Source: Labia minor
Lineage: Eukaryota; Arthropoda; Insecta; Dermaptera; Spongiphoridae
Length of the DNA: 64,000 nt
Reading direction: 5' to 3'
Assembly (NCBI GenBank): GCA_963082975.1
Contig: OY720344.1
Span: 63,392,546 to 63,456,545, forward strand
Shown: piece after piece, positions 11,334 through 22,604 of the stretch
Numbering within the stretch: position 1 is the stretch's first letter
Layout: each line of letters opens with the position of its first letter
The notes under the pieces: model-generated
What the model saw: only the letters and a program-made list of their open reading frames with translations
The model's database searches: none
Told to the model about the DNA's origin: nothing
Position numbers and translations under genes: made by a program

Positions 11334-13132
11334 ACTGTTTCACTAAAAGGACATTTAAAGAAGCTCTGTGAAATAATTGAATCGTCACATTTTAGTAAAT
11401 ATTAATAATATTTGAGAAAGATATGGATTTGTTGTTTATATGAATATTTTGAAATGATAGTAGGGTAAACGTGTCAGTAGTTGACCACTGTACCAGTAAT
11501 TGATCATTTGATAGATATATTTATCAAAATAAGTTTTTTTAATTTCAAATTAAAAACGAGATATCGATAAATATCAAAAAAAACCTCTTCTGAATTGCTT
11601 AACAATGAAACAGAGAAATTAAAAAGTTTAATTTGATAAAAAAAATCTATAAGGTCATTTATGATTCAGTGGTGAACTACTGGTTCCATAGTTATGTTTT
11701 TTTTAATTCCCAAAAATTCTACTATATTAAAGATTTTTTTTACGATATATATTACTATATTCATTAGGCTGATATAGGTTGTTGCTAATTCCATATCAAT
11801 TAGTCCAAATTTATCATAATTTAATATGTTTCAGTTCTTAGGATTTATATTTTTTAATAAAAAGAAATCCATTTAATATCAAAAATTGTTGAATTAGTAA
11901 AGACCAGTTGGTAGTCAACTGTGAATCAATTTTCATTTATATACATATATCAAACATAATATTTGTTAATTAACAATATCATATAACTGTAAATATATTA
12001 TAGATATAGGATGGTAATGGTGTAATGGTTGATGTGTGTGTGTGTGTTATGGCAAATAAAGGTCTTAAAAGCAAGAGATTTATAGATATAGCGTAATGTC
12101 CATCCAAAAAGAGTGACTGAGAGTGCGAGTGAGAGAGGAAATGGCGATAAATAAATGGTATTGCAGTTGTAGGCGAGAGTAGGGTGATCACAAAAATAAA
12201 AAAATAAAAAAAAAACTCAACACAAAACAACCATTTAACGAATTTCTAATTTATTGGACAACCCACTAGGACAGACGGACAGACATTCTGGGTGTATCTA
12301 GTATAATAGACATGCTTTCTCTCTCTTCGTTTTTTCTATTCATTCAGTGAATTTATTAAACTACTTAACAAAAGATTAGAATATTTTTTTTGGGAGTACA
12401 AATAAAGATTAGCATAAAATTAAATATATAATATTATTTATAATAATAAATTTGCTTAATATAACTAGTAGAGGTTTTATTAATATAAAATATAATCTTG
12501 TTTTATGTGATTTATGGTATTTTTAATATTCTAAATTCAAGGGTAGGCAAAGTTTTGAAATTAGTATAAAAGAAAATAGCTTTCATGTCGATTAATATAT
12601 CAGATAGAAAGTGAAATATATTTTTTTGATTTTAATTAAAAATAAAATGGTACAAGTGGTAGTTCTTTTTACGACTTTCCCAATTTAATAACAGAAACAC
12701 TGAGTGACCGTTCGATATTTTACACAATATATTTAATAAAATACTAGAATATACAAATATACATCCTAGGTATTACATTATACTAAGATTTAGTGAAATC
12801 CATAACTTCATAGTATTCATTATTTATTAATTTTTTATTAAATCCAATAACAAACATATATTTGTGTATATGTTTTTCAAGGCTAATATTTTTCAGTTTT
12901 GCTAAACACTTTATATTTTTATTTAGTTATAATCAATTTTTTGAATTTATCATCTTTATCATTTGAGCTAGCATGTTTTTTTTTTTTGGATAAACATTTA
13001 TATTTATTAATGAAAATATTTACTTTAATCAAATTCTATAATAAAACAAAATAATTGAAATGAAAAAATATTCAATTTTGGACTATTGTAAAAGTGAAAA
13101 AAATTTTAGTGAAATTTTATTATAAAATTATC
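11334..13132. other. AT-rich non-coding stretch
   Basis: No supported gene. A minus-strand open frame of 83 codons at 11979-12230 encodes low-complexity F/I/H/T-rich sequence over a (GT)n tract near 12034-12048, and is not credible as a protein. The left flank of the Tc1 element begins at the end of this stretch. Confidence 0.65.
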
Positions 13133-13134
13133 TA

Positions 13135-13305
13135 CACTTGCGTGCAGCTAAATCGACTCAACCCAAAAGCGCGAATACAAAGTCTTATTTTTTTGAAATG
13201 GCTAAGCCGATATTTATAAAATGTATATATTTTAAAAGCTTATTAATTTAGCTTTACATTGATATCAATATCAAGTAAATTGGTTGATTACTTTTTAAAT
13301 TATTT
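13135..13305 (+). repeat. Left terminal inverted repeat of the Tc1-like element
   Basis: 171 bp, pairing with 14613-14783. It begins CACTTGCGTGCAG and ends in TTTTTAAATTATTT. Roughly seven or eight differences from its partner were seen by eye. An internal partly palindromic GATATCAATATC lies near 13261-13272. Confidence 0.93.
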
Positions 13306-13470
13306 GATCTGAATGACTGAACTGGAAAAAATGTTGTTCCTACCTGCCGCTAATGCTTATTTACAATTGCCTTATAAAATTCCATACAACCAATTATTCT
13401 TATTAATCGCATTTCATATGTTTTTTGGATTAAATTTACACAAATTGACAACCATTTTTATCAGAAAATC

Positions 13471-14502
13471 ATGGATACAAAACCAGAGGTTGCCTCTCAA
13501 GTTGTTGTTTTGATAAAACAGGGTCATTGCCAAAGAGAAGTCGCTCGTCTGTTGAACTTAAGTCAGTCTGCTGTCTCAAGGATCTACAGGAGATTTCAGC
13601 AAACTGGTGGCTTTACTCGGAGACCAAATACCCGCTGCCGTCGGTCAACGTCTGCGAGAGATGACCGTTTTATCGTTACGACGTCTCTCCGAAATCGCCA
13701 TCTCACTGCCGTAAGTCTTCAGCAGCAGCTGAGAGAAGTTCGAGGTGTGGCTGTCAGTCAGTGGACAGTGAGAAGACGCTTGAAGGAAGCCAACCTCACT
13801 TGCAAAAGACCTGCCACTGGCCCGAAATTAACCACAACCCACCGTGTAGCTCGACTTCAATTTGCTCGAGAGCATCTCAATTGGAGTATCGACCAATGGA
13901 GGGCAGTTCTATTCACTGATGAGTGTAGAGTGTGCCTTTATGATAGTGATAGGAGAAGTCGAGTGTACAGGCGTCCGGGTGAGCGATTTTCCCAATGCTG
14001 TTTCTCTGAAACAGTCTCTTATGGTGGTGGTTCTTGCATGATTTGGGGTGGCATTTCCTTGGACGGAAAAACAGACATTGTTTTTGTGCCTGGCGGAGGC
14101 CGTGGAGGGGGTCTAACAGCTGACCGATATATTGCGGACATTCTCGTGCATCATGTTGTTCCCTACGCCGGATTCATTGGCGAAAATTTTTTATTGATGC
14201 ATGATAATGCCAGGAGCCACACTGCGGTGGCCACTCGGAAATACTTGACTGAAGTTGGTATCGAGACCATGAAGTGGCCAGCGCTCAGCCCGGACATGAA
14301 TCCAATAGAGCATATGTGGGTCCACCTCAAACAAAGGGTACGATCAAGAAATCCCGCACCTTCGACCATTGTTGAGCTCCAAAGAGCTTTGTTAGAAGAA
14401 TGGGAGAACATCCCCCAAGATTTTATAAAAAATCTTATAAGGTCGATGCGGGATCGCATGAGGGCTGTCATTAAAGCTAGAGGGGGGAACACCAATTATT
14501 AA
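13471..14502 (+). CDS. Tc1-like transposase, DD34E, full length
   Basis: The 343-residue product is the usual size for a Tc1 transposase, which binds the element's terminal repeats in the nucleus and catalyses cut-and-paste transposition into TA. Residues about 18-42 (GHCQREVARLL..SQSAVSRIYRR) form the first helix-turn-helix. A basic linker follows at 50-60, then a second helix-turn-helix at about 78-106 ending WTVRRRLKEANL. Catalytic residues are D150 in LFTDECR, D245 in LMHDNARSH and E280 in SPDMNPIEHMW. Exactly 34 residues separate D245 and E280, giving the DD34E signature. A glycine-rich segment lies at 185-214. The ATG at 13471 is chosen because homologous N-terminal helices follow directly; the overlapping 66-codon frame at 13313-13513 is a shadow. 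The stop is TAA at 14500-14502. No intron, frameshift or missing catalytic residue is seen. Activity is inferred, not shown. Confidence 0.96.
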   Translation: MDTKPEVASQVVVLIKQGHCQREVARLLNLSQSAVSRIYRRFQQTGGFTRRPNTRCRRSTSARDDRFIVTTSLRNRHLTAVSLQQQLREVRGVAVSQWTVRRRLKEANLTCKRPATGPKLTTTHRVARLQFAREHLNWSIDQWRAVLFTDECRVCLYDSDRRSRVYRRPGERFSQCCFSETVSYGGGSCMIWGGISLDGKTDIVFVPGGGRGGGLTADRYIADILVHHVVPYAGFIGENFLLMHDNARSHTAVATRKYLTEVGIETMKWPALSPDMNPIEHMWVHLKQRVRSRNPAPSTIVELQRALLEEWENIPQDFIKNLIRSMRDRMRAVIKARGGNTNY

Positions 14503-14612
14503 GAAAATAAATTTTCTTTATTATGATTAAAATTATTGTTTTATTTAAATTTTTAACATTCCTACTTTTCCTTTCCTTAACATCGTTTTTCACTTTCATT
14601 GTCATTCAAATA

Positions 14613-14783
14613 AAATAATTTAAAAAGTAATCAACCGATTTACTTGATATTGATATCAACGTAAAGCTAAATAAATAAGCTTTAAAAATATATACATTTT
14701 ATAAATATTGGCTTAGCCATTTCAAAAAAATAAGACTTTGTTTGCGCGCTTTTGGGTTGAGTCGATTTAGCTGCACGCAAGTG
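14613..14783 (-). repeat. Right terminal inverted repeat of the Tc1-like element
   Basis: Reverse complement of 13135-13305, ending GCTGCACGCAAGTG directly before TA. It lies 110 bp after the transposase stop. Confidence 0.93.
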
Positions 14784-14785
14784 TA

Positions 14786-17149
14786 GTATACCAATAGGTA
14801 AATATAAAAATTTTCATTTAATAAGATTGTATAAATGAGTTAATTTCAACCAAATGATGTAAATAAATTATAAAGGTTGCATGATCTCATAAAAATAATA
14901 ATTAAATTTATTTATTATGATATTTAAGATGTGGAGGTGAGTTCATACTTTGATTAAAAACAGATTATAATTGTATAAAGAGAAAGAGAGAGAGGGAAAG
15001 GGAACTAGAGGAGAGAGATAGAGAATCAAATCTTGTTTTTCTTGATTGTGAATATAGAAAGAGAGGGATAGATTAAGCAAAAGCACATTATTATATATAT
15101 ATATATATTTATATATGTATACCTATATATGAAGGACAAACACATGGTTTCGTAGGGACAAAAATATATTTTATTTTTATATATATATTTTTCTCGCTCG
15201 TTTTTTTATAGTTATTTATTACATCCTCCATCAAGTTGAAGCGTAAACTCACACCCACATCTAACGATTTTAATTTAAATAAATACAATGTGTATAGATA
15301 TATAGAAAAAAATAATTTTCCAAAGTTGATTAAGTTTACTTTGAATTATTATTTCGTTTTATATATATATTATTTTCTAGATTTCAAAATATATAGAAAT
15401 TTTCTTTATTTTTTAATATAATATGGTTCGAGAGCGTTTACCTATTTTCATTTACTCTATCTCTATCTCTATATATAAAGAGATTAATTAAATTATATAT
15501 ATATATATATATATATTTAATATACATATATAGGTATATCATAATAATAATAGGATTCATCATATTGAAATATATTTAATTGGAATAAAATTTTTAAAAT
15601 TATAAAATTAACAATTTATTTAATTTTTATTAACTAATTAATTTAATGATTATATTTGAAATTATATTAAATTTCTAAAACACTTTAAATCATTCAATTA
15701 GATAATTATAAAGAGTTTGACCAAAAAAATAAAACATTCTTTAAGTTCTTTAAGTTCATGTTCCTCCTTATTAACTTATTACTAATATTTGAATATTAAA
15801 AAATCTAAATTTAAATAGAATAAATTAGACTGACTTTAAATTTTAATAATCAGAGTGTGAAAATGAAATGTAGCAACTATATTTTATTTTTTTATACAAA
15901 AGAGGAAGCAAATACCTATGATTAATATTCAACATGTGTATATATTTATTTAAACTCATTACATATACTATATAATATATTAATCTGATAGTATTATTAT
16001 TATTATTATAATATCCGTATTCGATAAAAGTTTTTATAATTTATGTTTATAGGAATGATAAATTAAAATGTCATTCGAGAAGTATTTTATTAAGTAAGAA
16101 AATTAATTTATAGTATGCCTATATTATATTGATATATATATATATATATTACTTATATTTTATTAAATTTTTCAATATTTTCTTTTTATTTGGAAGATTT
16201 AATTACATTTGAAATAATTAAAAAAAAACATTATTTATTAAATTAAATATATATACGTATATACAGTGTGAATTAAATCTTATTAAATCACAGATTCAAT
16301 TTTTAGGAAATAATATGATATTCATATTTACATATATCTATGTAGTTAAGTATTAAGAAAATTGAATTATTTTTAAACTTATTTTTATATTAAATTTTAA
16401 TCATTTCAGAAGCGCCTCCCGGAGCATAATTTCTATATATTATCGAAAGCCGAAGACATTTTTGGGTCCGCCCTGCCCCGCCCTAAGAAAGGCACGTGGC
16501 TAGGATAGTTAAAAAAAAACCCTCAAACTTATTATTAACATGTCAGAAAGAGAAGGGGTGGGGGTGGGATAGATGAAGGAGTGTTTAGTGTTGTTCATTC
16601 TGTTTTTTTTAATTAAATTTTAATTGAGCGCGCATATTCCTATTGAAGGAGGTGAAATATATTGATTAATGATGACTGGAAGGAATTCAGTGGCTGTATA
16701 TATATTTTCTCTCTCTCTCTTTTTTTTAGTCTTGATTCTCTTTCGTTAACACATTTGACCCGTCGAAGATTTTTCTAAATGGCTTCAATTTAAAATATAA
16801 TTCTATTCATTTGGAGGCGAGAGTTGTCCTAATTGTTTAATTGGTTTAAAAAACAGAGTGAGGGGCTGAATGGGGAGAGTGAGAAGGGGGATAAGGGGAA
16901 GAGGGGACAACAGCAATACGGATTGAAATTCTCAGGCTTATTATAAGGCATCTCGTTTGCGGGCTTCATGGAAAAAGTTTATTTCATTAGAAGTGGGATT
17001 ATTAATTTTTGCGATACTCTTTTGTTAACTTTTATTTATACTTATAATCAAAAGCATGATAATATAATAAATATACTTTAATAGAAATGAAAAGTGTCTT
17101 ATTGTATGTAAATATAATTATGGATCATGTTCATTTCTTTAAAAATAAG
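14786..17149. other. AT-rich non-coding stretch
   Basis: No supported gene. Contains GA-rich tracts near 14980-15025, (TA)n near 15092-15115 and 15498-15520, (ATT)n near 15992-16008, and a less AT-rich segment at about 16410-16560 with CCGCCCTGCCCCGCCC. 16850-16910 is G/A-rich. The 61-codon open frame at 15236 is low-complexity and has no recognisable domain. Confidence 0.6.
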
Positions 17150-17743
17150 CTGGAGTGTCTCCACTCGACTATCTCGCAATTTGATTGGATAAAATAACAT
17201 ATATTATATTTAAATTAAATTTATTGAATTATAAATTATCAATTAAAATTAATAAATAATATTTATTAATCCACCGCGTGTTTGGCTCTTTGTTGATGGC
17301 ATCACGTCACGTGCTGGCGAATTTGCAGTGTTAAAAAATTAATTCTGGTACTTTCAATTCTTTCAATAGTTTCTGATTCAATCAAGCCGAAACTATATAT
17401 AGCAGTTTTATACAATTTTTAATCATGTGAAAAACTATCAAACATATATCTTTATTTTTACGGTCACATTAGAGGAAAAAAATCCAAACGTAGAAGGTAA
17501 TGACCATCTTCCACAAAAGTTGATAGAAAACTACGAATTTTGAATAATGCTCGTATACCAATCTCCTTATTCTAGCTCAAATTATTTTTGCGTCATCTTG
17601 TCTACATACGCACATACATACAGACATTTTTCTCAACCTTAGTGAAAATGACTGAGGGACCTTCAAAACGTATAAAAACATCAAAATCTCGACATCGAAA
17701 ATTTTCGTGATCGCAATACTATCTCTGGCGAGATAGTAAAAAT
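17150..17743 (+). mobile_element. HINE-type (Helentron-like) non-autonomous element, copy 1, full length
   Basis: It starts CTGGAGTGTCTCCACTCG, directly followed by the subterminal repeat ACTATCTCGC. It ends with the hairpin ACTATCTCTGGCGAGATAGT and AAAAAT. The 3' arm GCGAGATAGT is the inverse of the 5' subterminal repeat. The interior has a conserved CACGTCACGTG motif, a TTTACGGTCAC segment, and a short CATA/CACA microsatellite at about 17600-17625. Subterminal inverted repeats, an internal microsatellite and a 3' stem-loop without a TA or 8-bp duplication are features described for Helentron-associated (HINE/DINE-1) elements. The class is inferred from architecture; no Rep/helicase gene is present. 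The 119-codon minus-strand open frame at 17577-17936 is a shadow. Confidence 0.75.
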
Positions 17744-18250
17744 TGTTATAAAATCTAAAATTAAAGTATTTGCGATGATATAAACAAAAAGCATTTTTTA
17801 AGGATTTAATTTCCATTTTATGGTTTAAAAAGTATAAAACACAAAATTTCATTATTAAGCCCATTAAAAAGTTCAAAATGTGTAGATTTTTAATGAATAT
17901 CGACACACATTCAGAAAAAGCAGATATATCTATCATTTATCTAATTGCCTTTAATTTTATTTCGGCTACGTCTATGTGATCCAACTCGTTTTTTCTTCCT
18001 GGACCAGAGTGTATGTAAATAAAATGTAGATATGTGGAATAAGTAATATTTTTGTAAACAATTTTAATTATTTATTGTAAATCATTTTATTTTGATTTAC
18101 TCAATATTAATATTAATAATTATTCAAATATATAAATATAATTATAGAAAAATTAAAAAAAAAAATATTTAACAGACTTGTATATTGTCCCAAGGTGTAC
18201 TACTTAGTGGTTCAGCTTGGAACTGTTAAAAGTAAATATGAAAATAAATG
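17744..18250. other. Short non-coding stretch between the HINE copy and the NUMT
   Basis: A/T-rich, with no gene or repeat structure recognised. Confidence 0.6.
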
Positions 18251-18555
18251 ACATTTTTATTTTTTTTAGTAATTACGAGCTTATGGGTTTACACAGTGAT
18301 GATTGCAGGTTGGGCATCGAATTCCAAATACGCTTTACTCGGGGTATACGAGCCTTAGCCCAAAGTATTTCTTACGAGGTAAGTTTAGCATTAATTTTAC
18401 TATATTTTGTCTACTTAATTCAAGGGTTCTGGTTAAAGGGGTTTAATGAATTCCAATATCATGTTTGGTTCCTTTGATTAGGTTTACCTTTAGTTTGTGG
18501 TTGGGGGGTAACGAGTCTAGCTGAAACCAATCGTACGCCTTTTGATTTAGCAGAA
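18251..18555 (+). pseudogene. NUMT: nuclear copy of part of mitochondrial nad1 (ND1)
   Basis: Translated with the invertebrate mitochondrial code, the segment gives conserved ND1 blocks in order: [41 protein letters not shown], then TSLAETNRTPFDLAE. These are the signature core of NADH:ubiquinone oxidoreductase subunit 1 (compare 'GWASNS.YAL.G..RA.AQ.ISYEV' and 'LAETNR.PFDL.E' across animals). The TGA at 18475-18477 falls where ND1 has tryptophan, so it was mitochondrial coding. A one-base frame change lies between the ALLG and GIRA blocks (about 18340). About 100 codons, roughly a third of ND1, are covered, and it ends abruptly before the usual GESELVSGFN. It is embedded in nuclear repeats with no flanking mitochondrial genes. 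Not functional: wrong code, frameshift, truncated at both ends. Confidence 0.93.
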
Positions 18556-19309
18556 AAAAAGAAAATTATTTAAAGTGAAGTGATTTATTTTAAAGATAAA
18601 TTTGATATTTATTCTCATCTAGCAAATTCACTATTTTGATTCATAAACTTTTGTTATTAAGTCAGGATATATCATAATAAGTAGGTACTTTGGTACAAAT
18701 ACAGATTAAATGTAAAAGTTCCGTTCAAATAAACCAAAATCAACCAAATATATAAAAATATTCCAACTATTCTAATCCTTATTTTTTGTAGGAATTTTGA
18801 TTAAAAATTATTCTATCCTAAGACCACTTTATAATATGTGAAATAATGAAAAAATAAAATTGCGCTAAATTTTATAGTTATAAATGATATAAACTATTTA
18901 TTAAAACAATTTAATTTCCATTTAATAATAAAGAAAAAAAAATTATTTCCCTTAATTTATTATTATTATTATTTTTATTATTATTTTTAATAATTATCAT
19001 TTATGTATTTGATTATTTATTTGAAATAAAAATATTTTTATTTTTTTTTTATTTTTTTATATTCTTTTATTTTTTTATAATAATAATAACTTGGAGAACA
19101 GGAATGTTATTTTAAAGCGAGTAGTTTTATTTGGCGTCCTCCTGGACCAGTAGAATGGAGAGTGACGATTGAAAGATAGAGAAAGAGAGATCTCTCTTTT
19201 TCATTCTACCTTCCTCTCTCTGCGTGGGCTGACACTACCACACCCTCCATTGGAACTTTCCGCTTCCCACCCGCGTTCCATAATTAATTATTAAATGCTT
19301 TACATATTC

Positions 19310-19347
<38 letters not shown>

Positions 19348-20722
19348 TATTCTTATCACACCTTTAAAATGACAATAAATTTCGGCTACGAAGGTCTAAT
19401 CCGTCCACCGCATCATCTTAAATAAAATTAAAATAAAAAAAAACAGCAACACAGAAGAGATAAATGATAGACTATAAAATGTATATACGTTTGTTGTTGT
19501 TTTTTTGGCAATTTACATATTGAATATTTAATTCAATGATGTCTTTGTTAACGTAATTTTATAATAAAATTTCTTAAAAAATAATAAAACAAAAACATTT
19601 AAATAAAATAGTTTATGTTGTAAATCTCCCCCCCCTCCCGACCTCCCTAAATACCTTTAATTTTCATGTACTTATAAAAGAGTTGAAAAAATATACCTAT
19701 ATTTATATAATATACTCATATTTTTTTATATAAAATTAATTTATGTTCTTTCTTTTAAAGAATACAAAAATATGTTAGGAATTGTACCCGTTCCTAAATG
19801 AGTCATCTCTACTAATTAGTGAACTGTTACAAAATTATCCATAATTATCCATAAAAATTAATCAAAAAGTTGGTTTTGCTACATGAAAATTTCTTATTCA
19901 TTTGAATCTCCTCACTCGTTAACCCGAAAAGTACATATTTGTTTCGATATTTTTGTAAATGGACAAGCAAATTTTGAAATAAATATCACCGAGAACCAGT
20001 TTCAGGACATAACTGAGATCTAATTATTATTCTCTCCCAATTATTCAGAAGTGATTTGAAGAAGTTATTAAATTCCTACGATACTAACTTTCTTCTCCCA
20101 TTCCCAATTAATAATTAGTACAATGAGCCACATTTTGTTAAGTATTACATAAAACTAGATAAATAAATAATATTAAATATTAATTATTCTTAGATTAGGT
20201 ATGTGAACTTTATAATTATTAGTAATTGATTATTATATAAAACCTTAATTAAAGTTTTCTGCCTGTATTGAATGATTTTTCAGCTCAGATACACTCCAAA
20301 TATATTTGTATTAAATTAGATAGTGTATTAATTATACATTAATATTAAATAAACAATAAAACTTTAAGAGAAATTACATACAAAAATAAGCCATCTAGAG
20401 GATAATTATTTTTTGTATTTTTTTTATTTTCCCATATATGACTTTTTTGCTTTGAATGCCCTCTGGCCTCTTTATGCTCATTATACGAGAGCTCTCTCTC
20501 TCTCTATACCAACATATTATACATCTCAAATATCCCTTTAGAATTTGGTTCATATTCAGGGATTAAATTTCTCTTATATAGATTTTCCTCTCATACTCCC
20601 TCCTATATGTAGTTATATTTATATTAAAATAATATTCATATTTTTTATTATATATATATATATATAATATCTTGTACATATTAATTATTTTGTTATTTTT
20701 TTCATTATAAAAGGATTATGAA

Positions 20723-20725
<3 letters not shown>
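18556..20725. other. AT-rich non-coding stretch
   Basis: No supported gene. A less AT-rich patch at about 19130-19285 contains an imperfect hairpin: gtagaatg near 19150 pairs with cattctac near 19201, with AAGAGAGATCTCTCTT inside. (TA)n occupies 19313-19344. A C-rich strip is at 19626-19645. Otherwise low-complexity. Confidence 0.6.

Positions 20726-20791
<66 letters not shown>
20726..20791. repeat. (AT)n microsatellite, about 66 bp
   Basis: The longest perfect dinucleotide run in the window, purely alternating A and T. Similar shorter runs are scattered throughout. Confidence 0.97.
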
Positions 20792-20794
<3 letters not shown>

Positions 20795-21812
20795 AAAAAT
20801 AACACAAACATAAAAAAATATATATAAAACTTCGCTTCTTTTGACCGAGCTTTAATATATATATATATACATTATATGACTATTATTTTTACATATCTCA
20901 ATTGAAATTCTATATCATATTAATACGTATGATGAATTGTTTAAAACAGAGAGGGAAAGTATGTGGGGTAAAAACGAAGAGGTGAAAGGGAGGAGTTGGG
21001 GTGGGGGAGGTGAGTAAAAAAACATTTTGTGTCAACAACACAAAAGAAGTGGAAAAAGAAATATATATATAAATATATGATTTTTGGAAAAAAATTCTTG
21101 TTAATATATACATATATAGCTTTTATAATAATATTCGTCACCCTACTTTGAATTATAAAAAAATAAATAAATTTCACCTCACAATATTGATATAAAAAGG
21201 ATCAATATACAAGCGAGAAGAATCTATGGAGCGAAAATAAGTGATTTTGTTGTGTTGTTGTTATTTTTATTATTATTATTATTCAAATAAAATACATACA
21301 TTTGTTTACAAAAAAAAATATTAAAAGGTGAATTGAAATTTCCATTTACTTTCAATGTTTTTTTTTTATGGATTGACAAGAATCTATAATAAAATATTTT
21401 ATGTATTTATTAAATTTTGTATTGAAATTTCAAATATTATATATATACATATATATTAAATACAATAATTATTTTATTTCATTTTATTTTTATTTTATTT
21501 TTATTTATTTGATATAAGTAACTCTTTTAAGGCATTTTGGAATTTAATTATTCTTATAAGGTCGTTTATAATAATTAAATTTCTTTTTTGTTAAGGATCA
21601 TTTTTATTTAATAGATTTAAAGGTAAAAGCATTGATTTTAATTTTTAATTCTTAAGTAATAGATAGAAAATCTGAAAAATATTTCTTTTTAAGTTTAAAA
21701 TACATTTGTTGTTAATAATAAATATGATAAATTTTTTTGAATTATATATTAAAGTAACTTGAGAAAAGAAGGGTGGATGGAAAATTTAAAGATGCACAAA
21801 ATTATTCTTTAT
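20792..21812. other. AT-rich non-coding stretch
   Basis: A minus-strand open-frame cluster at 20910-21177 translates into low-complexity I/Y/F/S/P sequence over simple repeats and is not a credible gene. The strip 20945-21015 is G/A-rich with GGGGTGGGGGAGG. No element recognised. Confidence 0.55.
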
Positions 21813-21916
21813 TTTCGTAGTATAAGTTACTTTGCTTACTTTTTCTACCTATCTACCTAGATAGTTTAGAAATTTATTTTTTTAGGATTATGTTCAAATA
21901 TTTATTTAGAATTATA
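21813..21916 (+). repeat. Local direct repeat, copy A (about 104 bp)
   Basis: Near-identical to 22500-22604, from TTTCGTAGTATAAGTTACTT through CTACCTATCTACCTAGATAG to TATTTAGAATTATA. The offset is 687 bp. Only a few differences were seen, so this is a local duplication or two copies of a short repeat. Confidence 0.9.
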
Positions 21917-22499
21917 TAGAAAAAGTATTATTATTACTTTGAATATATATATATATATATCAATAATTCACTTGTAATATATTAGTCCTTATTTTCTTAA
22001 TTTATTTTAGAAACAAAATTATTTTTGAATCTCAAAAATACTCAAAAGAAAGAAAAATTAATAACAATTTTATCAAGATATTAATAGTATTTAATATATT
22101 AAAGTATTATCCTTGAGATTAAAATAATAATTCCCTTTTGACATAATTAAATTTTTCTCATATTTTTTTTCAATTCCTCACTATCTTTTTTCTCATACTC
22201 TTTTTCATACCTAATATACCTATATATATAATATTCTTTAAATACTCTTTTTCCATCGCCCATCATCTTTTCCTTTCCAATTTCAATTTATATTACTCAA
22301 GTAAAAATTTAATCAAGGTCCAATTATGAACCCCTTGAAGAGCTCAGCACCTGCTAGCCCTTAGAGAGTGTGTGCAAGAGAGAGAGAGAGAGAGAGAGAG
22401 TATGATGGTAAAAGATGGTTGGATGGGAGAGTGAAACATCCTATATTAAAGCCCCTCTAGATCACTTCCCTTTTTTATTACTCTTTTGCAAACTCATCA
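21917..22499. other. Spacer between the two local direct repeats
   Basis: A/T-rich non-coding DNA with (AT)n at about 21940-21960 and a perfect (GA)n at 22377-22400. A less AT-rich segment lies at 22318-22460. Confidence 0.6.
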
Positions 22500-22604
22500 T
22501 TTCGTAGTATAAGTTACTTTACTTACTTTTTCTACCTATCTACCTAGATAGTTTAGAAATTTATTTTTTTTATGATTATCTTCAAATATTTATTTAGAAT
22601 TATA
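22500..22604 (+). repeat. Local direct repeat, copy B (about 105 bp)
   Basis: Partner of 21813-21916 in the same orientation. Confidence 0.9.

Larger units (their letters stand above)
13133..14785 (+). mobile_element. Tc1-like DNA transposon, apparently complete (with TA target sites)
   Basis: The element spans 13135-14783 inside TA dinucleotides at 13133-13134 and 14784-14785, the target site of the IS630-Tc1-mariner superfamily. It begins CACTTGCGTGCAGCTAAATC and ends with the reverse complement. The terminal inverted repeats are about 171 bp each and differ at only a handful of positions by eye. Long TIRs of this kind define the 'IR' type of Tc1 elements. The length, about 1.65 kb, is normal for a full copy. 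It encodes one uninterrupted transposase. Close similarity of the two TIRs and the open frame suggest recent insertion. Confidence 0.96.

Noticed and set aside
11979-12230. 83-codon minus-strand frame with a hydrophobic N-terminus
   Set aside because: Looks like a signal peptide at first, but the hydrophobicity is a by-product of A/T-rich DNA and the rest is a GT-repeat translation.
13313-13513. 66-codon open frame overlapping the Tc1 transposase start
   Set aside because: Its 3' part is an alternative frame of the transposase and the upstream part lies in the element's 5' untranslated region; no motif.
14163-14495. 110-codon minus-strand frame inside the transposase
   Set aside because: Complement of the transposase reading frame; no independent evidence.
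17577-17936. 119-codon minus-strand frame
   Set aside because: Covers the 3' part of a HINE copy and A/T-rich flank; other copies do not keep it open.
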